A stretch of 64,000 nucleotides of DNA, taken from assembly GCF_900114435.1 (NCBI RefSeq), contig NZ_FOZK01000002.1, positions 372,001-436,000 on the forward strand, given 5' to 3'. Source of the DNA: Halomicrobium zhouii. GTDB taxonomy: Archaea; Halobacteriota; Halobacteria; Halobacteriales; Haloarculaceae. Shown piece after piece: positions 51,499-61,014 of this stretch; positions within the stretch are counted from its first letter, which is position 1; every line of letters starts with the position of its first letter. The position numbers were made by a program, and so were the translations under genes. The notes under the pieces are model-generated. The model ran no database searches. It had not been told where the DNA came from and worked only from the letters and a program-made list of their open reading frames with translations.

Positions 51499-52707
51499 AT
51501 GGCAACCAAACGCCCATCCACCGAACGAGCCGTCCTCCTGGTCGCGGCGCTGGTCGCCCTCGCCGGCGTCGCCGGCAGCGCCTGGGTCGCCACCTCCGCG
51601 AGCGCGCCCGACCGCCCCCAGTTCGACGACGACGTCGCCGACCAGTACGACGCCATCCAGGGCGTCGAGGGTACCCGGACGACCACCATCGAGCGGAACG
51701 GAACCGTCGAGAGCACCCGGACGTACGCGGTCCAGTTGCGCCCCGACACCGGGGAGAAACGTCTCTCCCTCCGCGAGGGGCCCGAGAGCAGGTTCGGCAC
51801 GCGGGTGTCGAACGGCTCGGTGCTGTGGCTCTACGAGCGCGAGACGCCCAACGTGACCAGGATCGAACTCGACGACGACCGCGCGTCGTCCCGTGGCGAC
51901 ACGATCGCGCGGCTGTTCGCCCGACTGAACGCGACCACTGGCGACGGGGAGACGCCGGCCGAACCGCCGACCGTCGAACCGTTGCCGGTCGTTCCCGAGT
52001 CCGCCGCCCAGTCCGGCGCCGCGACGGGCGTCGGCGGTGGTCCTCTCACCGTCAGCTACGGCGGGACCGACACCGTGGCGGACCGCGAGGTGTACGTCCT
52101 CCGCCTGACGCCGGTGAACGAATCGACCGACGCGAACTACGAGCAGACGCTGTGGCTGGACGCGGAGAACTACTTCCCCCTGAAACAGCGGACCGCGTGG
52201 ACCCACGAAGGCCAGCGGACGGTCATGACCACGACGTACACCGACGTCGCGTTCGACCCGGGACTCGACGACGACACCTTCACCCCCGACATCCCCGAGA
52301 ACGCGACCGTCCACAGCCCGGACACCGCCGAGACGACGACGTACCGGAGCGTCGGCGCGCTCAGGGAGGCGTCGGACGTCGCCGTCCCCGACCCGGTCGT
52401 CCCGCCGACCTACGAACTGACCTACGCCACGCAGACGAACGGTCGCGTCCAGGGCGTCGGGCTCCGGTACGCGAACCGGACCTCCGTGGTCAGCGTCGCG
52501 AAGTACAGCTTCACCTACGCTGACGAGGACGACGAGGGTGAGCTGACCATCGACGGCCGGCCAGCCACGCTCACCACGGGCCAGCGGGTGTCGCTGTCGT
52601 GGAACTGCGAGGACTACCGCTACACAGTCCGGGGAACCGGCATCTCGGCGGACGTCGTCGTCGACATCGGCGAGTCGGTCGGCTGTCCCGGTGCCGGCGG
52701 GCGATAG
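51499..52707 (+). CDS. LolA-like/outer-membrane-lipoprotein-sorting-like exported protein
   Basis: 402 residues from ATG 51499, chosen because a clean signal anchor follows (RAVLLVAALVALAGVAGSAW). An in-frame GTG at 51445 would add 18 non-typical residues. The mature part has the LolA/LolB-like half-barrel pattern: DAIQGVEGTRTTTIERNG, then VLWLYERETPNVTRIEL, LWLDAENYFPLKQRTAW and TYTDVAFDPGLDDDTF, the last typical of DUF2092/LolA-like families in haloarchaea. Extracellular, probably lipid- or hydrophobe-binding; ligand unknown. Confidence 0.78.
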   Translation: MATKRPSTERAVLLVAALVALAGVAGSAWVATSASAPDRPQFDDDVADQYDAIQGVEGTRTTTIERNGTVESTRTYAVQLRPDTGEKRLSLREGPESRFGTRVSNGSVLWLYERETPNVTRIELDDDRASSRGDTIARLFARLNATTGDGETPAEPPTVEPLPVVPESAAQSGAATGVGGGPLTVSYGGTDTVADREVYVLRLTPVNESTDANYEQTLWLDAENYFPLKQRTAWTHEGQRTVMTTTYTDVAFDPGLDDDTFTPDIPENATVHSPDTAETTTYRSVGALREASDVAVPDPVVPPTYELTYATQTNGRVQGVGLRYANRTSVVSVAKYSFTYADEDDEGELTIDGRPATLTTGQRVSLSWNCEDYRYTVRGTGISADVVVDIGESVGCPGAGGR

Positions 52708-53072
52708 CCCGGTCCCGGGCGGCGCGACACCAGGGCGTCAGACGGTCGACTTCTGGGTCAGAAGTTCGGCGGGACGTTATATTATCGACCCCGTCGTGGA
52801 CTGATCTGCAGCGGCACCAGCACGTCCCCGTCGCCTGTCGACCCCAGATCCCCGCTGCACGCGACCCAGCTGTCCCCGCTGGCGCTTCCCGAACGAATCA
52901 GCCGCCGTGACGGTACCGAACGCGTTGCCCACAGATGGTTCCCGTGAACACTCCTGTCGTCGGTCGACCGCCACGGCCCCCGGCCACTGCTGCGGGTCCG
53001 GCCCGGACCGGTAGCTTCCGACCCGGAAGCCGGGAGAACCTTTTATTTCGCGTCGCGTCGTTGGGTACCGAC
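52708..53072. other. 365-base intergenic region with an unassigned strong TATA-like sequence
   Basis: CGTTATATTATCG (about 52772-52784) is among the strongest TATA-like sequences in the window, yet no convincing gene starts within 250 bases. A second AT-rich element (CCTTTTATTTCG, 53039-53050) lies 23-34 bases before the GTG of the HTH gene and is its likely promoter. The region between shows no coding signal. Confidence 0.45.
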
Positions 53073-53444
53073 GTGAGCGAGGACGTGGCGCTGGGCGAGC
53101 TCCTGGACCTCCTCAGCGACGACTACGCCCGGGCCATCCTCGCGGTGACGAGTGTGCGACCGATGTCAGCCAAACAGATAGCCGAGGAGTGCGACATGTC
53201 CCAGCCCACGGTGTACCGCCGGGCCCAGCGGTTGACGGAGTTCGACCTCCTCGAGGAACAGACCCACGTCAGGACGGGCGGAAACGACTACAACGTCTAC
53301 GCGGCGACCCTCTCGGAGTTTTCCATGCAACTGGCCGAGGGCTCGTTCGAGGCCACCGTCGAGTCCTCGCCCCCGCCCGCGTTCCCTGGCGACACCGAAG
53401 ACGACACCGCGGACAGATTCACCAAGATGTGGGAGCACCTCTGA
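53073..53444 (+). CDS. Winged-helix transcription regulator (ArsR-like)
   Basis: 123 residues from GTG 53073, favoured because a TATA-like sequence lies 25-33 bases upstream. The winged helix is clear: LGELLDLLSDDYARAILAVT, then SAKQIAEECDMSQPTVYRRA as helix-turn-helix, and a wing near TGGNDYNVYAATL. No metal- or ligand-binding motif. It is followed after one base by a small membrane protein gene, a pair that parallels 32917-33833, and the two may work together. Confidence 0.82.
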   Translation: MSEDVALGELLDLLSDDYARAILAVTSVRPMSAKQIAEECDMSQPTVYRRAQRLTEFDLLEEQTHVRTGGNDYNVYAATLSEFSMQLAEGSFEATVESSPPPAFPGDTEDDTADRFTKMWEHL

Positions 53445-53445
53445 C

Positions 53446-53757
53446 ATGGTCGGCATATCGACCGCAGTCCAGTGGTTCGTCCTCGCGCTCGCCTTCGGGT
53501 CGACGGTCGTCGGCGGCTACGTCGGCTACCAGGCCTACCGCGGCTACCGCCGCCACCACAGCCGGACCATGCAGTACCTCTCGGTCGGCCTCTTCCTCCT
53601 GACGGCAGTGGCCTTCTCCACCGCGTTCGTCGGTTCCCTGCTCCTGCGACAGGGCGTCCTGCCGGAGTCACTCCAGCAGTCGCTCACGCTCCTGACGCGG
53701 ACGTTCCAGTTCGTTGGCGTGCTCTTCATCGCGTACTCGCTCCATCGCAGAGGGTGA
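53446..53757 (+). CDS. Small membrane protein partner of the HTH regulator
   Basis: 103 residues, three helices (about 7-27, 42-65 and 80-97) with a basic loop YRGYRRHHSRTMQYLS after the first. One base separates it from the regulator stop, so co-translation is likely. Related in size and pattern to the protein at 32917. No enzymatic motif; it may tether or regulate the HTH protein. Confidence 0.65.
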   Translation: MVGISTAVQWFVLALAFGSTVVGGYVGYQAYRGYRRHHSRTMQYLSVGLFLLTAVAFSTAFVGSLLLRQGVLPESLQQSLTLLTRTFQFVGVLFIAYSLHRRG

Positions 53758-53905
53758 GCGAGTGGTTGCGGATACTGGCGACTCGGGCCCTCATGTCCCA
53801 CTCAGCGAGTGATACGTGTCGGTCTGGATCTGGTCAGTGTAGGTGAACGAGTTATCGATCTGGGAGAACCGACCCGACGTCACTGAGTACGAACGCAAAC
53901 ACTTC

Positions 53906-54374
53906 GAAAGCCCTCGGCGGGCTCGCGGTCGCTCAGCGGGATACCCTCACTGCGTTCGGGTAGGGCCCGCTGAGCGACTGCCCGTCGGCGCGACCCCGCC
54001 TCGCCCTTTCAGTCCTCCAGGACCGCATAGCTCGCGCGGCCTCACTTCGTTCGGCTCGCGCTCGCGATTGGAACCACCGTCAGAGCAAGCTCTGACGAGC
54101 CTTGGCTCGCTCCGCTCGCCAAGACACCAACCCTCCCCGGATTCGGCGCGGACGCGCCGAATCACGCTTCCTACCACAACCGCCCGGCGGTCGGCCGGGA
54201 GCGCGGGCCCGAGCAACGCGAGGGACGCGCGACCCGGGGAACGGCAGGGCTGCGGTGGTGTACCTGGAGGACTGAAAGGGCGAGGCGGGCTGGACGAAGC
54301 ACGAGCCCACAAGCACCGGAGCGAAGTGAGGAGCGCAGTGGTGCTCGCGCGAGTCCAGCGCGCCGAGGGCTTTC
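53906..54374. repeat. Long inverted-repeat element 2, non-coding
   Basis: Ends GAAAGCCCTCGGCG / CGCCGAGGGCTTTC are inverted. An inner pair of 23 bases (53999-54021 and 54263-54285) is a perfect inverted repeat containing CTTTCAGTCCTCCAGG. Many small palindromes fill the core and no gene is credible. It is the same family as 41720-42234, with the terminal and inner repeats best conserved. It explains most of the 941-base gap between 53758 and 54698. Confidence 0.75.
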
Positions 54375-54376
54375 TG

Positions 54377-54698
54377 GGTGTTGGTGGTTTCCTTTCTTCC
54401 AGCACCAGACCCACAGAACCACCCACTCAACTCACAGCCCACGTTGACCAGGTGGTTCAGACGAACGTGTATCCGGAGAAGCGAAGCAGCGCAGTCACTC
54501 GTCAGGTAGCACAAAAGCGAAAGGTGAGACGGGATAGGGTCGTTCCCAGCCGTCTCGTCGCCCTGAATTGGTCCCCGCTGACGCTCCGGCCCTCCAAGAC
54601 GGAGCGTCAAGTGAAAACCCACCGGCAATGGATATAAGAGTTGTGGCATTTCCCGAGCGGTCGGACCAGTCAGCGGTGCCTATCGGGGACGGATCCGC
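54377..54698. other. Non-coding gap with a 10-base hairpin
   Basis: No gene is supported. TGACGCTCCG (54579-54588) and CGGAGCGTCA (54600-54609) form a perfect 10-base stem with an 11-base loop, followed by an AT-rich ATGGATATAAGAG. Such hairpins occur at ends of IS200/IS605-type elements and as decayed remnants; this one has no transposase gene. Confidence 0.4.
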
Positions 54699-55784
54699 TC
54701 AGGATCGTGACAGGAGCGCTTTCAACTGGTCGGTCGAGAAGACGGACGTCGGCCGGTCCATGTGGACGCCGATCTCCCCCTCGAAGGCCTTCATCCCGAC
54801 GCGCTGGAGGAGTTCGGGGAAGGAGTAGCCCGCGCGGACGACGTGGCCAAGCCGGATTTCGTTGCGGAGGTCGTCGCGCCACGCCGTCTCGTAGTCGTCG
54901 AGCGTCGCCGGGTCGTCGGGGTCGATGGTGCGCGCGGCGTGGTCGGCGGCGGTCATGCCGTAGAGGATGCCGCCGCCGGTGAAGGGCTTGGTCTGGGCGG
55001 CGGCGTCGCCGATCAGGAACGACCGGCGGCCGGTCACGCTGTCCGGCGGGCCGATGGGGATCAGCCCGGAACACCGGTTCTCGGTGTCGGCGCCGTACTC
55101 CGCGGTCAGGGCGTCGAAGCGCTCGCGGACGTCGTCGTTCGGTCCCATCGCCAGGCCGTACTCGACGCCGGCCTCGCCGCGCGGGATGCGCCAGGCGAAA
55201 AACTCCGGGACGGTGAGGTGGACGTCGACGAACTCGCCGTGGTCTGGCTCGGGGTCGAAGCCGAGCACGCCGTGGAGCAACTCGTCGGGTTCGGGCAGGT
55301 CGAGTTCGCGCCGGACGCGGGAGTTCGGGCCGTCGCAGCCGGCGACGAACTTCGCCTCGTGGGTCTCGACGCCGTCTGGGCCGCGCACCTCGACGCTCAC
55401 GTGGTCCGTGTGCTCCTCGACGCCGACGACGGTGTGGTCCTCGCGGAGGTCGACGCCCGCGTCGCGGGCCGCCTCTGCCAGGAGCTTGTCCAGGCCGACG
55501 CGGTCGATGACGTTCGAGACCGGGTCGTCCTTGTAGAAGGGGTGGGCCTCGCTGTCGGCACCGCCGAGGTGGAAGCGCGCGCCGTACACCTCGTTCTGGA
55601 GCAACTCCTCGCGAGCGCCCTCGGGGGTGTACTCCCAGATGTCGGTGCTCACGTGGCCCGAACAGGCCAGGGGCTCGCCGACGGTGCCCTGCTCGAAGGC
55701 GAGTACGTCGTGCCCGGCCTCGCTGGCCCGGCGGGCGAACCGGGAACCGGCAGGGCCGCAGCCGACGACGACGAAATCGTGCAT
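54699..55784 (-). CDS. Geranylgeranyl reductase family FAD protein
   Basis: 361 residues from ATG 55784, chosen because the nucleotide-binding fold starts at once (HDFVVVGCGPAGSRFA). The family features are CSGHVS near residue 42, a second FAD contact in GRRSFLIGDAAAQTKPFTGG and GGGILYGM. Members reduce the double bonds of geranylgeranyl chains in archaeal lipids or quinones, or act as related oxidoreductases. Since haloarchaea contain several paralogs, the exact substrate is unknown. Cytosolic, perhaps membrane-associated. Confidence 0.85.
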   Translation of the reverse strand: MHDFVVVGCGPAGSRFARRASEAGHDVLAFEQGTVGEPLACSGHVSTDIWEYTPEGAREELLQNEVYGARFHLGGADSEAHPFYKDDPVSNVIDRVGLDKLLAEAARDAGVDLREDHTVVGVEEHTDHVSVEVRGPDGVETHEAKFVAGCDGPNSRVRRELDLPEPDELLHGVLGFDPEPDHGEFVDVHLTVPEFFAWRIPRGEAGVEYGLAMGPNDDVRERFDALTAEYGADTENRCSGLIPIGPPDSVTGRRSFLIGDAAAQTKPFTGGGILYGMTAADHAARTIDPDDPATLDDYETAWRDDLRNEIRLGHVVRAGYSFPELLQRVGMKAFEGEIGVHMDRPTSVFSTDQLKALLSRS

Positions 55785-55878
55785 GTGCGAGACGTCGCGG
55801 GGACGGCCCAAATACCTTCTCCGTCGAGGCGGCGCCGGTCGTGCTCCCCGCGATATCCGGTCGGAATCGTCCGGCGTC

Positions 55879-56925
55879 TCAGCCGACCACGGCGAGGCCG
55901 CTTGGCACCTGTCGCCGGTACTCGCTCGGCCACGAGAGGGTACACAGCTCCCAGGCCCAGCCGTCGTCGCTGTGGTAGAGCCCCTGGTTCGTCAGGGCGT
56001 AGAAGCCGGTGGCGTGGGCGTCGAGGACGGCGCGGGCCAGCCCCTCCGGTCCGGGGAGGCCGTCCATCGCCTGCTCCCAGTGGACCCCGCCGGTATCGTC
56101 GGCGCCCCCGCCGTCGGCGTTCCCGTCGTCGGCGCTTTCGCTGCCACTCCCGCCGCCGGTCCGCCGGTAGACGTAGGACGTGCCGTCGGGGTCGTGCGCG
56201 GCGTAGGCGCCGCTGGCCGCGGACACCACGACCGCGTCGGGGTCGGCGGGGTCCACGGCCAGCCCCCAGACGTAGCGGTGCTCCAGGCCGTCCTGGGGGT
56301 AGTGCCACGAATCGCCGCCGTCGGTCGACTCGGCGTAGCCGTCGCCGGCCGCGGTGTACACCCGGTCCGGCGCTTCGGGATGGGTTCGGAGCGTGTGGTT
56401 GTCCCGCCGGCCGCCCTGGGGATGGTCGATCCAGCTCTCGCCGGCGTCGTCGGTACGGACGAGCGCGCCGGCCTCGATGGCCACGTAGAGCCGCTCGGGA
56501 TCGTCGGGATGGACGGATATCCACCGGACGTGGTGGGTGTCCGGCCGCGGCGGGAACGACCAGCGCTCGGCCGAGGGCAGGTCGGCGACGCCGGGGCGCT
56601 CCTCCCACGACTCGCCGCCGTCGGTCGACCGATAGACGCGAGAGGGCTCCGTGCCGACCCAGACGGTGTCGGGGTCGTGCGGGCTGACGGTGACGGCCGT
56701 GACGCGGTCGCCCGGGTCGTGGACCGTCCGCCAGGCGTCCCCGCCGTCGGTGGAGCGCTGGAGCCCCTCGTCGACGGTGCCGACGAACACGCGCTCTGGC
56801 GCCGCGGAGCTCGCCGCGACGCACTCCAGGTCGTTGGTGACCAGCCGTTCGTGCTCGAGCCACTCGTCGCGCTCGCCGTCGACGACGAGGACCCGGTCGT
56901 CCAGGGCCGCGTAGAGGGTTGGCAT
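55879..56925 (-). CDS. BNR/WD40-like repeat protein (beta-propeller)
   Basis: 348 residues from ATG 56925. Repeated units of the sialidase/BNR-type Asp-box: STDGGDAWRTVHDPG, STDGGESWEERPG, TDDAGESWIDHPQG and STDGGDSWHYPQDG, each preceded by a strand such as PERVFVGTVDEGLQR or PDAVVVSAASGAYA. This builds a six- or seven-bladed propeller. No signal peptide, so probably cytosolic. A low-complexity Gly/Ser/Asp insert occurs near residues 250-272. Likely a protein-protein or glycan interaction scaffold; substrate unknown. Confidence 0.8.
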   Translation of the reverse strand: MPTLYAALDDRVLVVDGERDEWLEHERLVTNDLECVAASSAAPERVFVGTVDEGLQRSTDGGDAWRTVHDPGDRVTAVTVSPHDPDTVWVGTEPSRVYRSTDGGESWEERPGVADLPSAERWSFPPRPDTHHVRWISVHPDDPERLYVAIEAGALVRTDDAGESWIDHPQGGRRDNHTLRTHPEAPDRVYTAAGDGYAESTDGGDSWHYPQDGLEHRYVWGLAVDPADPDAVVVSAASGAYAAHDPDGTSYVYRRTGGGSGSESADDGNADGGGADDTGGVHWEQAMDGLPGPEGLARAVLDAHATGFYALTNQGLYHSDDGWAWELCTLSWPSEYRRQVPSGLAVVG

Positions 56926-57008
56926 GTGCTCGTGTAGGCGGGCTGCGATAAAGTGTGTTGGGCGGTCGCAGTGCCTCGACTGTCCGCACGGCCACACATT
57001 CTTGTAGT

Positions 57009-57122
57009 CCCTGGAGGACTGAAAGGGCGAGACGGGATCGACGAAGCACGACACGTCGAGTACCGAAGGGCAATGAGGCGCGCAGACTGAGGCGCGCTCG
57101 CCAGCGCGCGCCACCGCCGAGA
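57009..57122. repeat. Solo right half of the inverted-repeat element
   Basis: CCCTGGAGGACTGAAAGGGCGAG and following bases match the right half of element 2 (from 54263), including the CGACGAAGCACGA region, but the left half is missing. A truncated copy between two housekeeping genes shows that the element is dispersed and can lose half. Confidence 0.6.
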
Positions 57123-57135
57123 AACCAGTCGTCAG

Positions 57136-60123
57136 TTAATCGTCAGCCGAGGGCGCGGCCATCTCGCGGTCGGCACGGGGGCCCTCCAGTTCCACGTCGG
57201 GGAGCAGGTCGCGCAGGTAGCGCCCGGTGTGGGAGTCCTCGGTCTGGGCGACCTCCTCGGGAGTTCCCTCGCCGACGATGTGGCCGCCCTTCTCGCCGCC
57301 CTCGGGGCCGAGGTCGACGACGTGGTCGGCGTTCTTCACCAGGTCGAGTTCGTGTTCGATGACGACGACGGTGTTGCCGTTGTCGGTGAGGCGGTGGAGG
57401 ACGTCGATGAGTTTGCGCTCGTCCTCGGGGTGGAGCCCGGTGGTGGGCTCGTCCAGGAGGTACAGCGTCTCGCCGGAGTCCTTCTTGCCGAGTTCCTCGG
57501 CGAGTTTGACGCGCTGGGCCTCACCACCCGAGAGGGTGGTCGAGGGCTGGCCGAGCGTCATGTAACCCAGGCCGACGTCCTTGAGGAGTTTGAGCCGGCG
57601 GCGGATGCCGGTGTGGCCCTCGAAGAACTCGAAGGCCTCGGAGACCTCCATGTCCAGCACGTCGGCGATGGTGGCGTCCTTGTAGGTGACGTCGAGGGTC
57701 TCGTCGTTGTAGCGTGCGCCGTCGCACTCCTCGCAGGGGACGGAGACGTCCGAGAGGAAGTTCATCTCGATGGTGACGGTGCCCTGCCCGCCGCAGGCCT
57801 CACAGCGGCCGCCCTTGACGTTGAACGAGAAGCGACCCTTCTCGTAGCCCCGCTGCTTGGCGAGGCTGGTCTCGGCGAACAACTCGCGAATGTGGTCGAA
57901 GACGTTGGTGTAGGTCGCGGGGTTGGAGCGCGGGGTGCGGCCGATGGGCGACTGGTCGATGAGGCGGACCGTCTCGATCTGGTCCAGGCCCTCGATGGCG
58001 TCGTGTTCCCCGGGGTCGACGCTGGTGTTGTCGTTCATCTCGCGAGCGAGGCCCTTGTACAGCACGTCGTGCATCAGGGTGGACTTGCCCGAGCCTGAGA
58101 CGCCCGTGATGGCGGTGAAGTTGCCCAGCGGGAGGTCCACGTCGAGGTCCTTGAGGTTGTGCTGGCGGGCGCCCTCGATAGTGATCGCGCCGTTCGACTC
58201 GCGCCGTTCGCTCGGCACCGGGATCGCCCGTTCGCCCGAGAGGTACTCGCCGGTGACGCTGTCGGGGTTCTCCATCAGCTCGTCGACGGGCTGGTTGGCG
58301 ACGACCTCGCCGCCGCGCTTGCCCGGGCCGGGGCCCATGTCGACGACGGTGTCGGCCCGCCGCATCGTCTCGGTGTCGTGCTCGACGACGATCAGCGTGT
58401 TGCCGAGGTCGCGGAGCTCTTCGAGCGTGTTGAGCAGGCGGTCGTTGTCGCGCTGGTGGAGCCCGATGGATGGCTCGTCGAGGACGTACAGCACGCCCAC
58501 CAGCCCCGACCCGATCTGGGTCGCCAGCCGGATGCGCTGGCTCTCCCCGCCCGAGAGCGTGGAGGCCTCCCGGTCCAGGGTGAGGTACTCCAGGCCGACC
58601 TCGCACATGAAGCCGAGGCGGGCGCGGATCTCCTTGAGGATCTCTTCGGCGATCTTGGTGTCCCGGGCGCCGAGGTTGGCCTCCAGGCCCTCGAAGTGTT
58701 CGAGCGCGTCGCCGATGGACATCCGGTTGACCTCGGTGATGGACGTTCCGTCCACGAGGACGGCCCGCGATTCGTCCTTCAGTCGGGTGCCGTCGCAGGA
58801 CGGGCAGGCGGTGACGGCCATGTACTTCTCGATGTGGTCGCGGGTGCCGTCGGAGTCGGTCTCGACGTAGCGGCGTTCGAGGTTCGGGATGACGCCCTCG
58901 AAGCGCTTGGTCTTGCGCCGGGTGCCGTTCCGGGTGCTGCGGCTGAACTCGACCTGCCGGTCGGTGCCCCAGAGGAACTGTCGCTGGACGTCCTCGTCGA
59001 TGTCCTCCCACGGCGTCGCGAGCAGGACGTCGAAGTGCTGGGCGACGGCGTCGAGGCGAGTGCGGTAGTACGACCGGTTGTAGCTCCAGGGCTCGAAGAC
59101 GTTCTTGAGCGGCTTGGAGGGGTCCTGGACGACGAGGTCGGGATCGACCTCCTTGGCCTGGCCGATCCCCTCACACTCCGGGCACGCGCCGTGGGGGCTG
59201 TTGAAGGAGAAACTGCGCGTCTCTATCTCGGAGATGTCGATGCCGCAGTGCGTGCAGGCCAGTTCCTCGGAGAACTCGACGACGAGGCGGTTGGCGTCGT
59301 CGGCGTCGTCCGCGTCCTCGCCGTCGCCTTCGTCGTCGCCAGCGGCCAGGTCGCCTGTTCGCCGGGCGGTCGCGCCGCCGATCTCGACGTCCTCCGGTGC
59401 GTCGGGGAGGATCACCTTGATCACGCCTTCGGCCTCTTCGAGCGCCGTCTCGACGGAGTCGGTGATGCGGGAGCGCCGTTCCTCGCTGACCTTCACGCGG
59501 TCGACGACGACGTCGATGGTGTGGTCGTAGTTCTCGTCGAGTTCCGGCCGGTCCATCGTGAGGTCGTACTCCTCGCCGTCGACCTCGACGCGGGCGTAGC
59601 CGTCGGCGACGAGGTCGTCGAACAGGTCCTCGAAGGCGCCCTTCTGGTCGCGGACGACCGGGGCGGCGATCTTCGCCCGGGTTCCCTCGGGCAGTTCGAG
59701 CATTCGGCGGACCATGTTCTGGGCGCTCTGGGTGCCCACTTCGCGGCCACACTCCGGGCAGTGGGGCGTCCCGACGCGGGCGTACAGCAGGCGCAGGTAG
59801 TCGTGCAGTTCGGTGACGGTCCCGACCGTCGAGCGTGGGTTGTTGGCGGCGTTCTTCTGGTCGATGGAGATAGCCGGGGAGAGCCCCTCGACGGTCTCGA
59901 CCTGCGGCTTGTCCATCTGGCCGAGGAAGTTCCGCGCGTACGCGGAGAGCGATTCGATGTAGCGTCGCTGGCCCTCGGCGTAGATCGTCTCGAAGGCGAG
60001 CGACGATTTCCCCGATCCGGACAGTCCCGTGACGACCGTCAGTTCCTCGCGGGGAATCTCGACATCGACGTCCTTGAGATTGTGTTCCTCGGCGCCGCGG
60101 ACCTCGATGTACTCCTTTGTCAT
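57136..60123 (-). CDS. uvrA: Excinuclease ABC subunit A
   Basis: 995 residues, normal length. Two ABC ATPase modules: Walker [11 protein letters not shown] (near 35) and [10 protein letters not shown] (near 680), signatures [11 protein letters not shown] and [11 protein letters not shown]. Zinc sites CPECG (near 120), CTHCG with CPECEG (about 290-315) and CEACGGQG with CEECDG (about 780-805). Recognises DNA damage with UvrB and hands over to UvrC in nucleotide excision repair. A small acidic insert ([16 protein letters not shown], near 265-280) is specific to halophilic members. uvrB and uvrC are not nearby. Typical of haloarchaea, which have both bacterial- and eukaryote-type repair. Confidence 0.97.
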   Translation of the reverse strand: MTKEYIEVRGAEEHNLKDVDVEIPREELTVVTGLSGSGKSSLAFETIYAEGQRRYIESLSAYARNFLGQMDKPQVETVEGLSPAISIDQKNAANNPRSTVGTVTELHDYLRLLYARVGTPHCPECGREVGTQSAQNMVRRMLELPEGTRAKIAAPVVRDQKGAFEDLFDDLVADGYARVEVDGEEYDLTMDRPELDENYDHTIDVVVDRVKVSEERRSRITDSVETALEEAEGVIKVILPDAPEDVEIGGATARRTGDLAAGDDEGDGEDADDADDANRLVVEFSEELACTHCGIDISEIETRSFSFNSPHGACPECEGIGQAKEVDPDLVVQDPSKPLKNVFEPWSYNRSYYRTRLDAVAQHFDVLLATPWEDIDEDVQRQFLWGTDRQVEFSRSTRNGTRRKTKRFEGVIPNLERRYVETDSDGTRDHIEKYMAVTACPSCDGTRLKDESRAVLVDGTSITEVNRMSIGDALEHFEGLEANLGARDTKIAEEILKEIRARLGFMCEVGLEYLTLDREASTLSGGESQRIRLATQIGSGLVGVLYVLDEPSIGLHQRDNDRLLNTLEELRDLGNTLIVVEHDTETMRRADTVVDMGPGPGKRGGEVVANQPVDELMENPDSVTGEYLSGERAIPVPSERRESNGAITIEGARQHNLKDLDVDLPLGNFTAITGVSGSGKSTLMHDVLYKGLAREMNDNTSVDPGEHDAIEGLDQIETVRLIDQSPIGRTPRSNPATYTNVFDHIRELFAETSLAKQRGYEKGRFSFNVKGGRCEACGGQGTVTIEMNFLSDVSVPCEECDGARYNDETLDVTYKDATIADVLDMEVSEAFEFFEGHTGIRRRLKLLKDVGLGYMTLGQPSTTLSGGEAQRVKLAEELGKKDSGETLYLLDEPTTGLHPEDERKLIDVLHRLTDNGNTVVVIEHELDLVKNADHVVDLGPEGGEKGGHIVGEGTPEEVAQTEDSHTGRYLRDLLPDVELEGPRADREMAAPSADD

Positions 60124-60371
60124 CTATGGCTCCCTTCGGCACTCGGCGAGTGAAACCCTGTCGGTTTCGCGGCACCGATGCCCGGGAGCCTGATCGAGCG
60201 AAATCGAGTCGGACGAGGGCGCTGGGCGGCGATTACGATCCCCGTCCAGCGCTCCCTTCGATCGCGCCCGGCGCTGGCGCGAAACCACCAGACTGCGCCG
60301 CTTTTCGACCGCCATATCGGCGCCACTTCGACAGATGACGACGGGCCCGACTCATTCGCCGAAATCGGCAC

Positions 60372-60383
60372 GGGTTTTATATA
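60372..60383 (+). promoter_or_regulatory. TATA element for the LURP-one gene
   Basis: GGTTTTATATACTAC is a strong archaeal TATA box about 35-45 bases before ATG 60418, so a short leader of about 10-15 bases is likely. Confidence 0.5.
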
Positions 60384-60417
60384 CTACTGCGAGAGGGGTA
60401 CGGGCGAGGGATTCAGG

Positions 60418-61011
60418 ATGGCAACAGGTACGCAACGCGACGTCATCGAAGGGGTCGACCTGACGGGGGACGAGTACACGGTCACGCAGAAACTGCTTCG
60501 CAACAAGTACAAGGTGTACGACGAGGACGGCGAGTTGATCCTCCGGGCGAAGCAGAAACTGTTCAAGATGAAAGAGGAGTTCCCGTTCACCGACCCGGAC
60601 GGGGACGACGTCTTCGAGATCAAGGCCGAGAGCATCCTCGATCACGCGGGCGACTACACGCTGACCGAGGCCGACAGCGGCGACGCCATCGCCGTCCTCG
60701 ACAAGAACTGGACGCTGCTCTCCCACAAGTGGAAGATCCGGGACCCGGACGACGAGCGCCTGCTCGCGAAGATCGAATCGCGGGGTGCGCTGCTGGAACT
60801 GGTCCGCAACCTTCCCTACATCGGGATCGTCACGGGGCTGATCCCCCACAAGTACTCCATCGAGGACACGGACGGCAACGACATCGGCGAGATCGCCGGC
60901 CAGCTCTCGCTGGCAGACACCTACGAGATCACCGTCGAGGACAGCGGCGACGCCGACAAGGAGGCGCTCGTCGCGTCGGCTATCGCCATCGACGCGCTGG
61001 AAGGCAACTGA
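60418..61011 (+). CDS. LURP-one-related (Tubby-like fold) protein
   Basis: 197 residues from ATG 60418; the frame is open upstream, but the strong TATA box at 60372 fixes the start. The pattern of a 12-stranded barrel with YTVTQKLLRNKYKVYDEDGE, ILRAKQKLFKMKEEFPF, and LTEADSGDAIAVLDKNWTL matches the LURP-one-related family, whose role in archaea is unknown; tubby-like folds often bind lipids. Cytosolic. Convergent with the APC permease gene, three bases apart. Confidence 0.8.
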   Translation: MATGTQRDVIEGVDLTGDEYTVTQKLLRNKYKVYDEDGELILRAKQKLFKMKEEFPFTDPDGDDVFEIKAESILDHAGDYTLTEADSGDAIAVLDKNWTLLSHKWKIRDPDDERLLAKIESRGALLELVRNLPYIGIVTGLIPHKYSIEDTDGNDIGEIAGQLSLADTYEITVEDSGDADKEALVASAIAIDALEGN

Positions 61012-61014
61012 GCC

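Noticed and set aside
54080-54649. Minus-strand 189-codon frame over element 2 and the hairpin region
   Set aside because: Crosses the element, its flank and a hairpin with no change of constraint; no promoter or start context and no family.
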